The translations under genes and the position numbers were made by a program. From assembly GCA_963675135.1 (NCBI GenBank), contig OY776123.1, positions 498,501 to 562,500 on the forward strand: 64,000 bases of DNA, read 5' to 3'. Numbering within the stretch: position 1 is the first letter of the stretch; every line of letters begins with the position of its first letter. Source of the stretch: Galeopsis tetrahit. Taxonomy: Eukaryota; Streptophyta; Magnoliopsida; Lamiales; Lamiaceae. Below are positions 46,784-58,620 of the stretch, one piece after another. The notes below the pieces were generated by a model. The model saw only the letters and a program-made list of their open reading frames with translations, was not told where the DNA came from and searched no databases.

Positions 46784-49700
46784 ATGTATGTGGTGAAGAG
46801 GGACGGGAGACAGGAGACCGTACACTTTGATAAGATTACTGCGCGGCTGAAAAAGCTGAGCTATGGATTGAGCAGCGAACACTGTGACCCTGTTTTGGTG
46901 TCCCAAAAAGTCTGCGCGGGGGTCTACAAAGGCGTCACCACTAGTCAGCTTGATGAGTTGGCGGCGGAGACCGCTGCTGCCATGACGGCGAACCACCCTG
47001 ATTATGCTTCCGTGAGTTTGATTTTTCATTTCGGGAATCTGATCAATTCATAGGCTGTTTGCAATTCTTTTGTGATTTTGGTTTCCCTTTCCGTATAATT
47101 ATGGTGTAATCTGACTTAGTTTCAGTTTAGAAAAGATTGTTAGTATTATGTTTATCTTGATATGAAATTATGTCATGCAAAGTGAATTCTATTATTTGTA
47201 CTAGCCTAGTTTTCAAGTTTGTAGAAGATCATTTTTCTTAATATGCTTTTTGATTGTTGTTAAATTGTGCCATATATATATAGTTAGCTGCAAGGATTGC
47301 TGTTTCAAATCTTCACAAGAACACTAAGAAGTCTTTTTCTGAATCGTAAGTAAATCACTTTGCTATAACCATACATTTGCAATAAGTGATACACGACTTT
47401 TTCCCTTAATTTTTATACTTGCATAATTACCACAGAATCAAAGACATGTACAGTCATGTGAGTGAGAGGTCAGGACTTGAGGCTCCTTTGATTGCAGATG
47501 ATGTCTACGAAATAATAATGAAGGTATTGGTTTTGCAAACAAATATTTTTGAACTCAGTTTTATTGAATTTCTTGTTTTTCTCAATGTATTAATGCTGTT
47601 TTGTTTTGTTTTCCTTTTGACAGAATTCTTCTCATCTCGACAGTGAGATCATATATGACAGAGATTTTGACTATGATTACTTTGGTTTTAAAACCCTTGA
47701 AAGGTCTTACTTGCTGAAGGTTCAGGGGAAGGTTGTCGAAAGGCCTCAGCACATGTTAATGAGGGTTGCTGTTGGTATCCACAAAGACGATATTGATTCG
47801 GTTATAAGAACATATCATCTGTTGTCTCAACGATGGTTCACTCATGCATCTCCTACCCTTTTTAATGCTGGGACACCTAAACACAAGTATGCGTCTCCTG
47901 TTATTCAAAAGATTTCCATGTTACTTGGAAGGATTTTCCATATTGATTGAGAACTTATGTTGTTTTCTTTGATGAATTGCAGTTAAGCAGCTGTTTTTTG
48001 GTATGTATGAAGGATGATAGTATTGAAGGCATATATGATACATTGAAGGAATGTGCTGTTATCAGCAAATCAGCTGGGGGAATTGGGGTGTCTATGCACA
48101 ACATTCGTGCTACAGGAAGTTATATACGTGGAACAAATGGGACGTCCAATGGCATTGTTCCAATGCTGCGAGTGTTCAATGATACGGCTCGTTATGTGGA
48201 TCAGGGGGGTGGCAAGAGGAAAGGTCTGCACAGTTACTTTGCCATAATTTTTGCATCATTTTGATATTTTTTTAACTCTCAATGATGATAATAGGTGCTT
48301 TTGCTGTGTATCTGGAGCCATGGCATGCTGATATCTTTGAGTTTCTTGATCTGAGGAAAAACCATGGAAAGGTAATATGTGAGACTGTTTAGTGGATACA
48401 TATTTATATTCTATGATTGTTTATATTATTAAAATCAATGTTACAGTCGTTGACGTTGTAAATATTTTTTTAGGAGGAGCATCGTGCTAGAGATTTGTTC
48501 TATGGACTTTGGGTACCTGATCTCTTTATGAAAAGAGTTCAATATAATAGTCGCTGGTCATTGTTTTGTCCAAGTGAGTCCCCTGGGTTGGCTGATTGTT
48601 GGGGTGAGGAATTTGAAGCTTTATACACTCGTTACGAGAGAGAGGTAAACACCTTGTGATGCGTATTTAATTCTACTAGTATGATGTTTTGTTTATGAAT
48701 GGCTTCTAAAGTTATTTATTTTTGCTCAGGGAAAGGCCAAGAAAGTTGTTAAGGCAGAAACTCTATGGTTTGAAATCTTGACGTCACAAATTGAAACGGG
48801 AACCCCTTATATGCTTTATAAGGTAGCATATATGTGTATCATAATTGTTCATGATTGTTTAATTTGCATGGTCTGTTAACTTTTTTAACTTTGAAATTTG
48901 TCCCTTAAGTTTACAGAAGTCAATTTTTTGTCCTTTTAGCCGGTTAAAAGCACAAAAAAATCGAGTTTTGTTAACTGACGGAAAAAAAAACCTTTACACT
49001 TTATTTTATTCTTCTTTTGACTATGCTTCTCATTTTAAGCTGACCTAACTTATTTCTTCACCCTTTCATTTCTAGGACACTTGCAATAGAAAAAGCAACC
49101 AGCAAAACCTTGGTACCATAAAGTCCTCTAACTTGTGTACTGAGATAATTGAGTACACGAGCCCTAAAGAAACTGCTGTGTGCAATCTTGCATCAATTGC
49201 TCTACCACGATATGTCAGAGAAAAGGTTATTATTGACATACGTGTAACTTATTTCAGAAATATAAATAAATTCATCTTCTTAATTCATTCATCTTATTCC
49301 TTTAAGGGTGTTCCTATGGAAGCACAACCAACAAAGCTTTGTGGCAGCTTAGGTTCTAAAAACCGATACTTTGACTTTGACAAACTGGCTGAGGTGTGTT
49401 TTAGTTTGTTTTTTGATTACCTAATTCAGTTCACATAATATACAGCGTATCTATATATTTGTTTTTTGAGAACCATATCTCTTGTTGTGTTTATGCAGGT
49501 CACCACAATAGTTACTAGAAACCTTAACAAGATAATCGATGTGAATTATTATCCTGTTGAGACTGCAAAAATGTCTAATATGCGTCACAGGCCAATTGGA
49601 ATCGGTGTTCAGGGTCTAGCTGATACCTTTATCTTGCTTGGAATGGTATTTGATTCTCCTGAGGTAAAAAATATTCTTTTAAAAAAAATCTATCACTGTA

Positions 49701-51076
49701 TTTAAATATTGCTTAAATGATATAGAAAAATAAGTTGAGTTCGGCTATTGGTACTTCATTTGGGAACTTATAAGCTCTGCTAAACACCCCCGATTACTCA
49801 GCTGTTGCTTCTATTGAAAATTACAGGCTCAGCAATTGAACAAGGAAATCTTTGAGACCATATACTACCATGCATTAAAGGCATCTTGTGAACTTGCGTT
49901 TGAAGAAGGCACGTATGAGACGTATTATGGCTGTCCTGTAAGCAAGGTACACTTGGAACAAGCTTTGAACTTCATCTATCTAGTAGCTCTTATATGGGAA
50001 TAAATTATGTCTAAAACATCATTATCTGTTTCAGGGAATTCTTCAGCAAGATATGTGGGGTGTGAGGCCTTCTAATAGATGGGATTGGGACGCTCTTCGG
50101 GCAATAATTGTAAAGCATGGAATACGAAACTCACTTCTTGTAGCACCCATGCCTACTGCTTCAACGAGCCAGATTCTTGGAAATAACGAGTGCTTTGAAC
50201 CATACACTTCCAACATTTACAGCCGTAGAGATCTAAGGTTTAGCTTGTTAACACTATTCATCTGTCAGTGATAAATTAATGATTAATTATTGATCTTTTT
50301 TTTTTTTTTGATGATAAATCAGTGGTGAATTTGTTGGGGTGAACAAGCATCTTCTTCATGATTTGACGGAGATGGGGCTATGGTCTTCTGCTCTTAAGAA
50401 CAGGATAATATACGAGAATGGTTCTGTTCAAAACATACCCGAAATTCCTGACGACCTTAAACTCATTTACAAGTATGCCTCCAAATAGTAGGAATTGTAG
50501 TTTCTTAGTATTTTCTTAACATGCTAGTTATTTCTTCCTTTTTTCTCAGAACTGTTTGGGAGATCAAACAACGAAAATTGGTCGATATGGCTGTCGATCG
50601 TGGATGCTTCATTGACCAAAGTCAAAGCCTGAACATCCATATGGTCCAGCCTAATTTTGGAAAGTTGACTGCTCTCCACTTCCATGCCTGGACTTCGGTA
50701 AGCTAAAACTAAATTGTTATACTTTGTATGCTAAATAGTATAACTTCAAATTCACTCATGGAAATGTTTTTGTTTTTCTTATTGCTGACATTTGGATGTG
50801 AAGGGTTTGAAGACGGGAATGTACTATCTGAGATCACGTGCTGCAGCTGATGCTATCAAATTCACAGTTGACACTACTATGCTAAAGGTAGGCATTACTA
50901 AGTTCCATATATGTAATGCACGTATATTGATGTATTGAAATGGTGCATCGAAATGGTGCGTGGGTGATGTGCAGGATAAGGGTAAGGCCGAAGTGGTTGA
51001 TGACGACGAATCAAAGAAGGCACGAATGGTATGCTCCTCAGCGAACCGTGACGAATGCCTTGCCTGTGGAAGTTAG
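46784..51076 (+). CDS. RNR1: Ribonucleoside-diphosphate reductase large subunit (plant RNR1), with one abnormal splice junction
   Basis: Seventeen exons: 46784-47011, 47284-47345, 47436-47523, 47624-47887, 47983-48223, 48295-48371, 48474-48644, 48730-48822, 49076-49225, 49307-49393, 49499-49663, 49827-49946, 50035-50237, 50323-50472, 50550-50697, 50804-50887, 50975-51076; 2433 nt, 810 aa. RNR reduces NDPs to dNDPs in the cytosol with the R2 subunit. Present are the N-terminal ATP cone (to about residue 95, with the activity-site Asp of QLDELAAET), the redox Cys of LSSCFLVC, NLGTIKSSNLCTEI with the radical Cys and Glu, the substrate-loop MPTASTSQILGNNE, the radical-transfer Tyr pair of TGMYYLRSR, and the C-terminal ECLACGS. 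All introns are GT-AG except the one after exon 4, where AAG|TATGCG replaces a GT donor. The alternatives are frameshifting or add YASP. Function therefore depends on how this intron is spliced. Confidence 0.85.
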
Positions 51077-52280
51077 TCAACAGCCCAAAACCAGCATTTG
51101 TTATGACAAATCAGTGTTTAATCTCTACTCTTTTCCCAACTCTTCTGTATAGGTCTGGGTTTTACATTTTTTAAAATAAATTTATCCTTAAAATTAATAA
51201 ATGTGTTCTTTTTTTAATGAAAGGGAAAGTATCAATTTTTTTTTAATGTATGTGTGCATGCAAAATAACCAACGTGACTTTGACTAAAATTATTGTAATA
51301 TTAGTATAAATTAAAAAAGATGCAAAAATATTTATGGGTTCAATTGATTTGAATAGTGCATCAAATAAGTTTGTCCACAAAATTCATACTGCAAACATAA
51401 GAATTCGCTCTATGTGTTATTATAAAAAGCCAAGGTCTATGGAATCGAGTTGATCAAAAGTTTTTTTTTTTATAAATGTATGTTGAAGAGTGTAAGCTAT
51501 TATAACTAAAAAGTGCAACACAATATTATTAAAAAATGTAAGTTCGCTATAATTGAAAAGTGCAACACGAATTTTTCATTTTAAAAGTGTGAAAGTTATT
51601 GTAGGTATGTGGAAGTTATTGTAGGACAAAAAGAGTATAAATAATTTTGAATATGTTTAAATGCTTATGTAAATAATTGTAACCTTCTTATTTTTTTATT
51701 TAAAATTTATTCTTAAAAAAATTGAATTTATTTGATATGGGTAATCAATGTTTTACATAATATGATTTGTCCTAAAAAAAAAATTTAGTTTGAAAGTTGG
51801 TTATGTATTTTGCAAATATTACATTTTTTTTGAAGTACTAAATTCTATATTAAATTTGAATATTAATTCATACCTAAGTTACTGAATTTAAATTGAAATT
51901 GTAAATTTTAAATGTATAAATTAAATATCATATAAGATACTAAATCGATTTAGAGCACTAAATTCTAAATTCTAAATTTGAACATTACAAAAGATACTAA
52001 ATTAGAATTAAAATTGATCGAATCATTTATTAAATTTAAATATATAAATTGAATATCACATAAGGGTCCCGTTTAATAAAAAAAATAATTTTATGGTGAA
52101 AAAGGGCATATAGGAGGCTCGCATATTTACCTATTACGGAGTAGTATTTTTGGAGTTCACCATACACTTAATTCAACTACTTTATTTACAAAATTACTCC
52201 TGAACACTCCAATCATTACACTATTTTTTAAAATTATGTGTCCAAATTAATGGTTTTTTTTTTTCGGAGAGAAAGATTTA
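51077..52280. other. AT-rich intergenic DNA downstream of RNR1
   Basis: No gene seen. 51460-51640 contains short inverted or repeated gtgcaacac.a words from an old MITE. The region ends where copy 2 of the segmental duplication begins. Confidence 0.5.
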
Positions 52281-53385
52281 TGGTGAACAGCTCTCAAGGG
52301 GTTTAACTGGCTGTGTCAACATTTCGATAATATTTTTTATATTTAATAATTTTTTTATTTTTATTTTTGTATTTTAGTTGTTTTATTAATTTATAAGTTT
52401 CAGAGTTTTAACAATTTATTTGGATTTTAATTTTCTGGAAATATCAAGTTTTTTTTTTTTTTCGACACAAATGCAACTTACGGAGTATATATTATTGATG
52501 CAATGACTCAGAATTATTGAAAACATATTTACACAAAATTTGGAGGTCAATCCAACCATGGGAGCCCCATAAAAAGGGGAAGTTCGAGCAAGCTCCTGTG
52601 TCATCGAATTGACACCTCTTTTGACAAATGAAATCGAAGCATTAACAAAGAAATTCAAAAGTGATTAAATTTTTTTTTTCCCACACAAATGCAACATACG
52701 GAGTATAAATTATTGACGCAATGACACGAAATTATTGAGAACATATTCACACAAAATTTGGAGGTCAATCCAATCATGGGAGCCCCATAAAAACGGAAAG
52801 TTCGAGCAAGTTCGTGTGCCATCAAATTGACACCCCTTTTGACAAATGAAATCGAAATTCTTACATCGACGAAATAAGTAAAACATAATGAAAATTTTAT
52901 TCTAAGCCATTTTCACAAACATACTTTTTTTTTTTTTTTAATTGAGACTAAATTCGTATAGTTCTTCTCGAAGATTGCCTCTTTACGACATTTCCGCTGC
53001 TTCGTTTTGCAAGGAAGCAAGGAAGTGTCTGAGGCATTTGTTGTAGACACAGGGTCTTTCTAGGTGAGCCAAGTGCCCCGCTTTCTTTATGCCTTGGAAT
53101 GTAGCTTTCTCCCCTAGCTCCCTTCATTACACAAACACAACATCGTTAATTATCGTAGCACCGAAAGTTGTTCATTTACTTTTTTTATATTAATTAAAAA
53201 ATATAATATTATATGTATAATGCGGTTTTACTTTTCGTGTTCCACCGTACTAAATGATTAACACTTGTCGTTGTAGTGTAAACAATTCATTTTTTTTTCA
53301 TCTTCCACATGTCATTCATTCACACTATGAAATATAAAATATGAAACATATGATTTCATTCCGAAAGAGATAGTCAGTGTTGTCA
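52281..53385. repeat. Segmental duplication, copy 2 (partner 44617-45535)
   Basis: It starts with a copy of the POP 5' leader (ggtgaacagctctcaaggggtttaactggc, preceded by cggagagaaag as in the POP gene) and runs through the real last exon of the alpha/beta hydrolase into its intron 4. It carries two LINE fragments absent from copy 1. Confidence 0.8.
52449..52865 (-). mobile_element. Two tandem 3'-end fragments of a LINE RNase H domain
   Basis: Copies at about 52449-52670 and 52671-52865 each begin (plus strand) with a T run, then acacaaatgcaac.tacggagtat, and share tttggaggtcaatccaa and atgggagccccataaaaa. On the minus strand they encode a LINE RNase H tail (SFVKRGVNSMTQELART). The T run corresponds to a poly(A) tail. 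The insertion lies in copy 2 of the segmental duplication only. Confidence 0.65.
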
Positions 53386-56075
53386 AAATAGGAAATGAGT
53401 AACTTTCGGTGGAACGTCTAAAATAACAAAATTGATAACTTTCGAAGGATCGTTCGGAAAAATTGCAAAATACGAAGATTGAAACTATCTTGCAGAAAGT
53501 TTCAATCCACCAATAGAAATACTTCCACCATCTCAGAATAACTCTCATATGTATGTGGACACACAAATTAAGAAAATGTAATAATAAGTAGAGTTTCGAG
53601 GGATAATTTTGTAAACATTTATGTATAAAGTAAATAAAGAAGTTGACTTGTGTGTATATGTGGACCAAAAAGTAATGATATTTTGTGTAAAATTGAGGAT
53701 ATTATGAGAGTAGAGTTTATAAAAAGTTTTTCATTTTAAAGATGTGAGAGTTATTGTGTGGCGTCCCGAAAAAGAAAGTCTGAAAGTTACTGTAAGAAAT
53801 AATTTCTTTTTACCTTTTTGTGGATAGGGCAAGTTGGAGGTTGAATATCTCATCTTCTTCACCCCAGAGCAAATGTATTTTCTGAAAGAGAATATATAGT
53901 ATAAACTTTGTGCAAATCTTATAAGCAATAAATTTCTCTCAAAAAAAAATATTTAAATCATTATGTTTTTTTTTAATATGAAAAAAAAATTACCTGAGAA
54001 AATTTGGGGATGCTTTTATTATTTACTACCATACCTTCGAGTAGTTTAGCCCTTTCCTTTCTATTGTTAATCATCACCTGTCACAAATTCAGATTTTAAA
54101 TTTGGAAATTAAATATATATATATATATTTTTTTTTTTTTAATTTTATTATAATTGTATGTAGTGTGTGTTATTCAAGTTTAATGTTTTTTTATTTTTTA
54201 TTCTGAAGATAAATTTTAGTTCAATTAAATAAATTTGGAACTAGAATTCAAATATATAGAGCAACATAAAATTTAATTGCAGAAAAAATAAATTTGATGA
54301 AATTTTTACAAACTATGAAAAAACATTATAACAAGATGCATGGTCAAGAAGTAGTAATTTAGAATCCAACAAGACTTACCTTGTAACTAAATTTCACAAA
54401 TATTATAACTAAATTTTTAATAATTACAAATAAATCGTCAGCTTAAAATACCATTGCAATTTAAAATTTTGACACTCATTTGTTCGAATCTGACGTAATT
54501 ATGATATTCGATTGAATTAAAAACAATGTTTTTCCAATAAAGAAGTAACGCGTCAGCAAGTCATGTTAAATTCAAGCACAAATTAAATCAACACATTTCG
54601 CTTATTTACAATATAATCTATTTTTAGATAATTACAACTAAATCGTCTGCTTTAAATATTATTGCAATTATTACTCATTTGTTCGAATTTGACTTTAAAT
54701 TTCGAGATTCGATTGAATTAAAAACAACATTAAAAATGTAACACGTCAGCAAGTCACGTTAAAAACATACCTCAATAAAGTCCTTGTAGAGGAAATTGGG
54801 GAACCATGGTCTTCTATGTGCACCACATTTGAAAAGCTTTTTGCAACCTTTTATAGAAGTTGGCAACAAAAATTGGGAAAAAGATGAACATTCAATACTT
54901 TCAAGTATGGTTGCACTTATAGAATCCGTCATCGCCGGCACCGCCCCGGTAACCACCACCGCCTCCACCACCTCCGGATAGAGCTCCGCCATCTTAAACC
55001 CTATCATGCCACCGTAACTGAACCCCACCACCGTGCACCTCTCCACTCCCAGTCTTTTCAACCCCTTCATCAGACACTCAGCCTGAAACGACAACGATCG
55101 ATTTGACTTATCCGTGACGGAGCCGCCAAAGAAGAGGAGGTCCGGCACGTAAACGTTGTACTTTTTTGTCAAGGAAGGCACCTACAACACACGTGCCACC
55201 ATGTTAAATAACGAAATCTTATATAGAGTGGTTCGATTTTTTTAATAATAAAAAAAAAAGACGGTTAGTCAATGTTTTGAAAATTAAAGTCAAACCGTCA
55301 AAATCTAGGGTTTGGAATCGAAACGGGCTAGTTCGATCACGGTTAAACTCCTCAATAATTTCGAACTAGAATCGACGGTATGGAATGATATGAGATTACA
55401 TACGTCAATTTTGGTATTTCACTACTATATTAACGTGTGTCTTGTTAAAGATCTATGCAGGTACTAAATCAGTTAATTGTAAATAAAATACTACTCTATC
55501 CGTCCCATTATAGATTCATTTTTTGCAACATTTTAAAATATATTCATCATTCTTAATTTATAAGTTACATATCATTATTTTATTACTCAAAAAAATTTCA
55601 TACCCTATTTTTTTATCTTCTTTAATACTACTTCTCCGTTCTTTCAAAAGTTACAAATTTTATCATTTTAGGTGTTCTACCTAAAATTACACTTTCTCTA
55701 CCTTTTTCAACCCCTCACTATATTTTTCTTTTTTCTGCATTTGTGTACATAAACTTCACTACACATGCAAAAAATAAATGAACAACTTTCGATCAGATCG
55801 AACGACGGATGAAGTATTAAACATTCCTCACGTAAACTCTCTAAAATGAGACGAAGAAAGTATAAGACCTGGAATTGCCAGTTGTAGATGCCGTCGCCAG
55901 CGAAGCCATGGAGAAGGACTACCGCAGGCTTAACGGGGGTTTTGACGTCGTCGAAAGGTGCCCAAATGTTGAGGAGGGTGCCGGGCTCGATTTCGAGGGT
56001 TTGAGGGGCAATGCCAGCCATCTTCATCATCAGCCATTGTAATAAAGATCTATGGGCTGCAATAAGGCTCACCAT
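52983..56075 (-). CDS. Alpha/beta-hydrolase fold protein
   Basis: Five exons on the minus strand: 55869-56075, 54771-55181, 53994-54077, 53814-53881, 52983-53121; 909 nt, 302 aa. It has an oxyanion region PAVVLLHGFAGDGIYNWQFQ, nucleophile elbow VVGFSYGGMIGF (Ser124), acid in LLWGEEDEIF (Asp244) and histidine in KKAGHLAHLERP (His273), so the triad is complete. Residues 1-25 are hydrophobic but not a clear signal peptide. This family is large in plants and is related to epoxide-hydrolase and carboxylesterase-like enzymes; the substrate cannot be predicted. The last exon is duplicated at 45150-45255. A SINE lies about 115 bp upstream of the ATG and a palindromic MITE 340 bp upstream. Confidence 0.88.
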
Positions 56076-56189
56076 TTTGATCTATTGTTTTAGTGTTGAT
56101 CAATATATTGAATTGAAATGAGCCGGTTTTGTAGTGGTAGCTAGCTACTCGTTACCATTAAATGTGTCCAACACCGACTCGAATGAAAT

Positions 56190-56304
56190 GATAAAGTGCA
56201 ATAGCTCAAGTGGTTAGAACATCACTACCTAGGCCTTAGGTCCTGGTTCGAGTCATGGGGAGGGAAAAAAAAGGGATGGGTATTTAACTTCCATAAAAAA
56301 AAAA
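56190..56304 (+). mobile_element. tRNA-derived SINE with 17-bp target duplication
   Basis: Pol III box A-like TAGCTCAAGTGGTTAGAAC and box B-like GGTTCGAGTC stand at the right spacing. The element ends in an A-rich tail and is flanked by the perfect 17-bp direct repeat accgactcgaatgaaat (56173-56189 and 56305-56321). It cannot be a tRNA gene because no acceptor stem closes around the boxes. Confidence 0.88.
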
Positions 56305-56411
56305 ACCGACTCGAATGAAATCATCTGTTTCAATTTTGATGTTCTACATTTTATATGTGATGTTAAAAAAAAATCAATCACTCTCAAAAAAAAAAAAATC
56401 AATATTTTATA

Positions 56412-56522
56412 GGGTTGGTCTGCTATGCACTCGAGTGCATGCTGTGCACCCTAGTCCATGTGCACTTTTCAGTCATGGACTGGGGTGCACAGCATGCACT
56501 CGAGTGCATATTAGACTTTACC
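56412..56522. mobile_element. 111-bp snap-back MITE with 9-bp target duplication
   Basis: Arms 56425-56460 and 56474-56509 are inverted copies with 35 of 36 bases matching, separated by a 13-base loop; pairing continues outward imperfectly to the ends (gggttggtct / agactttacc). Each arm contains the 16-bp palindrome atgcactcgagtgcat. The flanks tattttata at 56403-56411 and 56523-56531 are identical, pointing to Mutator-type insertion. Confidence 0.8.
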
Positions 56523-56796
56523 TATTTTATAATATTGAAACGATATGTGTTAAAAAAAAAAAAATCGGATAAAGATAATAAAAAATGTATCTTTTCAAAC
56601 ATGCATTATTGTATTGAAATTTATCAACATATAATATAAATAAATACTCCAACCGCATATATTAATTTTATTCAGACATTGATCAACGACACAGACTACA
56701 CAGTAATAAATTATGGGTCCATTTTTTTTTTAATTAATATTTTGTCAGAATTTGGGTGTTTCTAAATCAATTTGGGCCTACATCTATTTGAAAAAT

Positions 56797-57088
56797 ACTG
56801 CTCTCCCAATCCATAAAAATTTGTACACTTTTTTTATATATATATATAGGTATGTTTCATACTAATTTGCACGCATAAAATGAAATATATTCATATTCCT
56901 CGCCCTCACAATATACTCTTATTTATCCATATGTCATTACTTTCACACACTCAATCTACCTTTTACTTTATTTTATTTATAAAACTACCCCTCAAAACAT
57001 CATTGATCGATCATTACATCTTTTTTTACACATTTTTTAAATTGTGTGTTATCCTAAGTGTGCAAATTCATTTGGGACGGAGGGAGTA
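56797..57088. mobile_element. Stowaway-like MITE
   Basis: The right end TTTGGGACGGAGGGAGTA and left end TACTGCTCTCCCAATCC are inverted, with atttgtacac / gtgtgcaaatt inside. It is related to the copy at 33236-33517. Confidence 0.6.
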
Positions 57089-57298
57089 GTAATAAAAAAC
57101 AACACCCCACTTTAGCTCTAAAAGAAAGGGAAAAAAAATTATGAATATTTTCTTTGAAATAAAATGTTATATCTCCCATTTTGTTCTAGTTCGAAATTTA
57201 AAATTCGGATTTTATTATTAACTATATACATCTACCAATAAATATACTTAATTATATGATAAATATTAAATTCATCCACTTTCTAAGTACAAATTTCA

Positions 57299-58255
57299 TT
57301 TTTTTTTTTTTATTCGAGAAAACATAGATTTTATTGCAAACACTATTGGTAGTAGGTAGCAACTATACAATCTGGTGGGCAGGGCCCCTCCTAAATTTTA
57401 TCTAAGAAGTATAAATATATTACTGTTAGATTTATTTATTTTATATTATTGTTTAATTTATTTTTAAACTTCTGTGCAATAGTCAATATATGATACTCGT
57501 ATTAACTTATGCAATAGCACTATAGCAGCAATACTCACCTATATGGCTATATTGTATTTATATATTATACGTAAATTTTATTTTATTATTTATTATTTTA
57601 ATTATACCTTTAATTCAAAATTAATCCTTCAATTATTAATTGATATGTTTTTATAATTTGTTTGATGGATCAAAGATAAACAAAAACTATATAACTAATT
57701 GTTGATTAATAATTTGAATTTGCAAATTAATTTTTTTTTTCTAGTTATGAACTTAGTCCAAACTACCTTCGTAATGGGATGGAAGATAAATTTTTTACAA
57801 ACAGTTTGTTGGCTTATATTGAAAAGGAAATTGAGAAAATGTTTGACATAAATTCGCTTATAGATGATTTTAGCGATATGAAAAAAAGACGTGTTAAAAG
57901 GTTATAATTTTAAAAAATGTATGATAATAATTATATATTATATATGAACTTAGTGTATAGTTTAAATTTAATAACTTTGAAATTTTACTGTTGGTCCCAC
58001 TCAATTACTCGTTCTGGGTCTGTCCCTGCTGGTGGGTGAGTGAGTCTATCCAACTGAAATTATTATCAAAATCACAAAATTCCCTAAGAAGAGTATGTGC
58101 CCAGATATTCGCATCCCGTCTAACAAACGATATCTAACATTCATAACTTGAGTTAATAAAATTCGACACGCCAAAACATAATCACCAAAGTATGAGTCAA
58201 TCAAATCTTTGAAATCAATTACATCCACAACTAACTCCAACTACAAAAATCTAAT
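57299..58255 (-). mobile_element. LINE RNase H 3' fragment, split by a hAT element
   Basis: On the minus strand, 58046-58240 reads ELVVDVIDFKDLIDSYFG and VLACRILLTQVMNVRYRLL, a LINE RNase H pattern. If 57380-58036 is disregarded, the frame continues to a PPDCI-type ending like that of the 4.6-kb remnant. A T run at 57299-57312 marks the poly(A) tail. Confidence 0.6.
57380..58028 (+). mobile_element. Deleted hAT transposon keeping the transposase C-terminus
   Basis: Starts CAGGGCCCCTCC and ends GGGTCTGTCCCTG. The flanks are the perfect 8-bp repeat ctggtggg (57372-57379 and 58029-58036). An open stretch at 57743-57907 encodes NYLRNGMEDKFFTNSLLAYI followed by EKEIEKMFDINSLIDDF and stops after KKRRVKRL, the C-terminal dimerisation region of ZMYM1/TTF-type hAT transposases. 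The rest of the transposase is deleted. Confidence 0.85.
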
Positions 58256-58620
58256 TTTTCTTTTTAAAAAAAAATATTTTGTACCCACCTATTTGTAAAA
58301 TATCCTCAAAAGTATTTTATGGGGTTTTAACTAATACTCCCTCCTTTTCAAGAGAATTTACATTGGTGTAATAAGTGATGTTTAATTTTAAAGATAATTT
58401 TGTATACTTTTATGAACAAAATAAAAAATTACGTAATTTTGTCTGAAATGATGTTTTGTGTTCGAATTTTACTACAAGTCATACGAAAGTTATTAATCAA
58501 TGCTTACTAAAAACTAAAATTAAAGTGGCATTTCCTCAAATTGTTCATCATACATTGCAACTTTTGATATAATTCATATGGTGTTTGGGGTAATTCATTT
58601 GTTTTGTTTATGGAAAAAAA

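Noticed and set aside
56202..56260. tRNA-like box A and box B
   Set aside because: No acceptor stem closes around them and the unit has a poly(A) tail and target duplication, so it is a SINE, not a tRNA gene.
56315..56639. Open frames with Cys/His-rich peptides (ECMLCTLVHVH-like)
   Set aside because: They are translations of the palindromic MITE arms.
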